Origin: Paenibacillus sp. 453mf
GTDB lineage: Bacteria; Bacillota; Bacilli; Paenibacillales; Paenibacillaceae
Length of the DNA stretch: 64,000 nucleotides
Reading direction: 5' to 3'
Assembly: GCF_900116105.1 (NCBI RefSeq)
Contig: NZ_FPAC01000001.1
Coordinates: 2,545,135 to 2,609,134 of the forward strand
Shown here in pieces: positions 63,874-64,000 of the stretch. Positions within the stretch are counted from its first letter, which is position 1, and every line of letters begins with the position of its first letter. The translations under genes and the position numbers were made by a program. The notes beneath the pieces are model-generated. The model did not search any database. It had not been told where the DNA came from and worked only from the letters and a program-made list of their open reading frames with translations.

Positions 63874-64000
63874 ATGATATTTGAGAACACGGGCTTGGAC
63901 GGTCTCAAAAGCGACCTTGCGTACTTAGACGAAAGCGCGGAGAAGGCTGGTTTTGTTCGTTGGCAGTGGGAATACTACCGTGCTACATACGACTACAAAA
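63874..64000 (+). CDS. YugN-like protein (5' part only)
   Basis: The ATG at 63874 follows AAGGAGGGTT, and the first 42 residues (MIFENTGLDGLKSDLAYLDE, then KAGFVRWQWEYYRATYDYK) resemble the start of YugN of B. subtilis, a protein of unknown function. The gene runs out of the window. Confidence 0.7.
   Translation, partial: MIFENTGLDGLKSDLAYLDESAEKAGFVRWQWEYYRATYDYK

Overview
The window looks like chromosome from a spore-forming Bacillales bacterium, most probably Paenibacillus (inference from gene order and protein sequence; no 16S gene is present). Support comes from spoVM, a SpoVIF-type gene, two SleB-type cell wall hydrolases, GGAGG-type ribosome binding sites and a long block in the order yicC-remA-gmk-rpoZ-coaBC-priA-def-fmt-rsmB-rlmN-prpC-prkC-rsgA-rpe-spoVM-rpmB-fakA-recG known from Bacillus subtilis. 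I see no tRNA, rRNA, CRISPR array, prophage or complete insertion sequence.

Layout. 1-11.5 kb is accessory: a DinG-type helicase cut by the left edge, a GNAT acetyltransferase, a secreted PL9-type pectate lyase, a molybdate regulator divergent from modA-modB, an NlpC/P60 peptidase behind a c-di-AMP (ydaO-type) riboswitch, two tandem SleB-like hydrolases and an MFS transporter. 11.6-19.7 kb is one minus-strand operon that looks like an exopolysaccharide synthesis and remodelling system: two membrane-anchored TIM-barrel glycosidase-like proteins at its ends, with a membrane HEAT-repeat protein, a GT2 glycosyltransferase, a GGDEF-like/pseudo-receiver protein and a UDP-sugar dehydrogenase between them. 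A leader of about 0.9 kb precedes it. 20.5-23.0 kb is an SOS-type module: a LexA-like box, a Y-family polymerase, a YolD-like protein and an SRAP protein.

23.0-44.3 kb is the conserved housekeeping block, almost all on the minus strand: fatty acid kinase with a DegV partner, replication restart, translation initiation, rRNA methylation, the PrkC/PrpC kinase-phosphatase pair, coenzyme A synthesis, RNA polymerase omega, guanylate kinase and the matrix regulator RemA. A 25-residue spoVM gene lies in it. Compared with B. subtilis as I recall it, thiN is replaced by a small membrane protein, and yloU and sdaAA/sdaAB are missing.

44.4-64 kb holds a thioesterase, a bifunctional homocysteine methyltransferase/MTHFR, a decayed GH38 alpha-mannosidase remnant, cutC, dapF, a Ca2+-type P-type ATPase divergent from rqcH, a PHP phosphoesterase, a LysR regulator, ylbG and ylbF, an XPB-type helicase with its partner, a CBS protein, an M20 amidohydrolase and the start of a yugN-like gene.

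The best candidates for something undescribed are the exopolysaccharide operon with its degenerate signalling protein, and a MITE-like element of 118-119 bp with perfect 16-bp terminal inverted repeats. That element occurs twice in opposite orientation, upstream of remA and between ylbF and ylbG, with a possible decayed end near 62.5 kb. Two short tandem duplications are also notable; one changes the C-terminus of the omega subunit.
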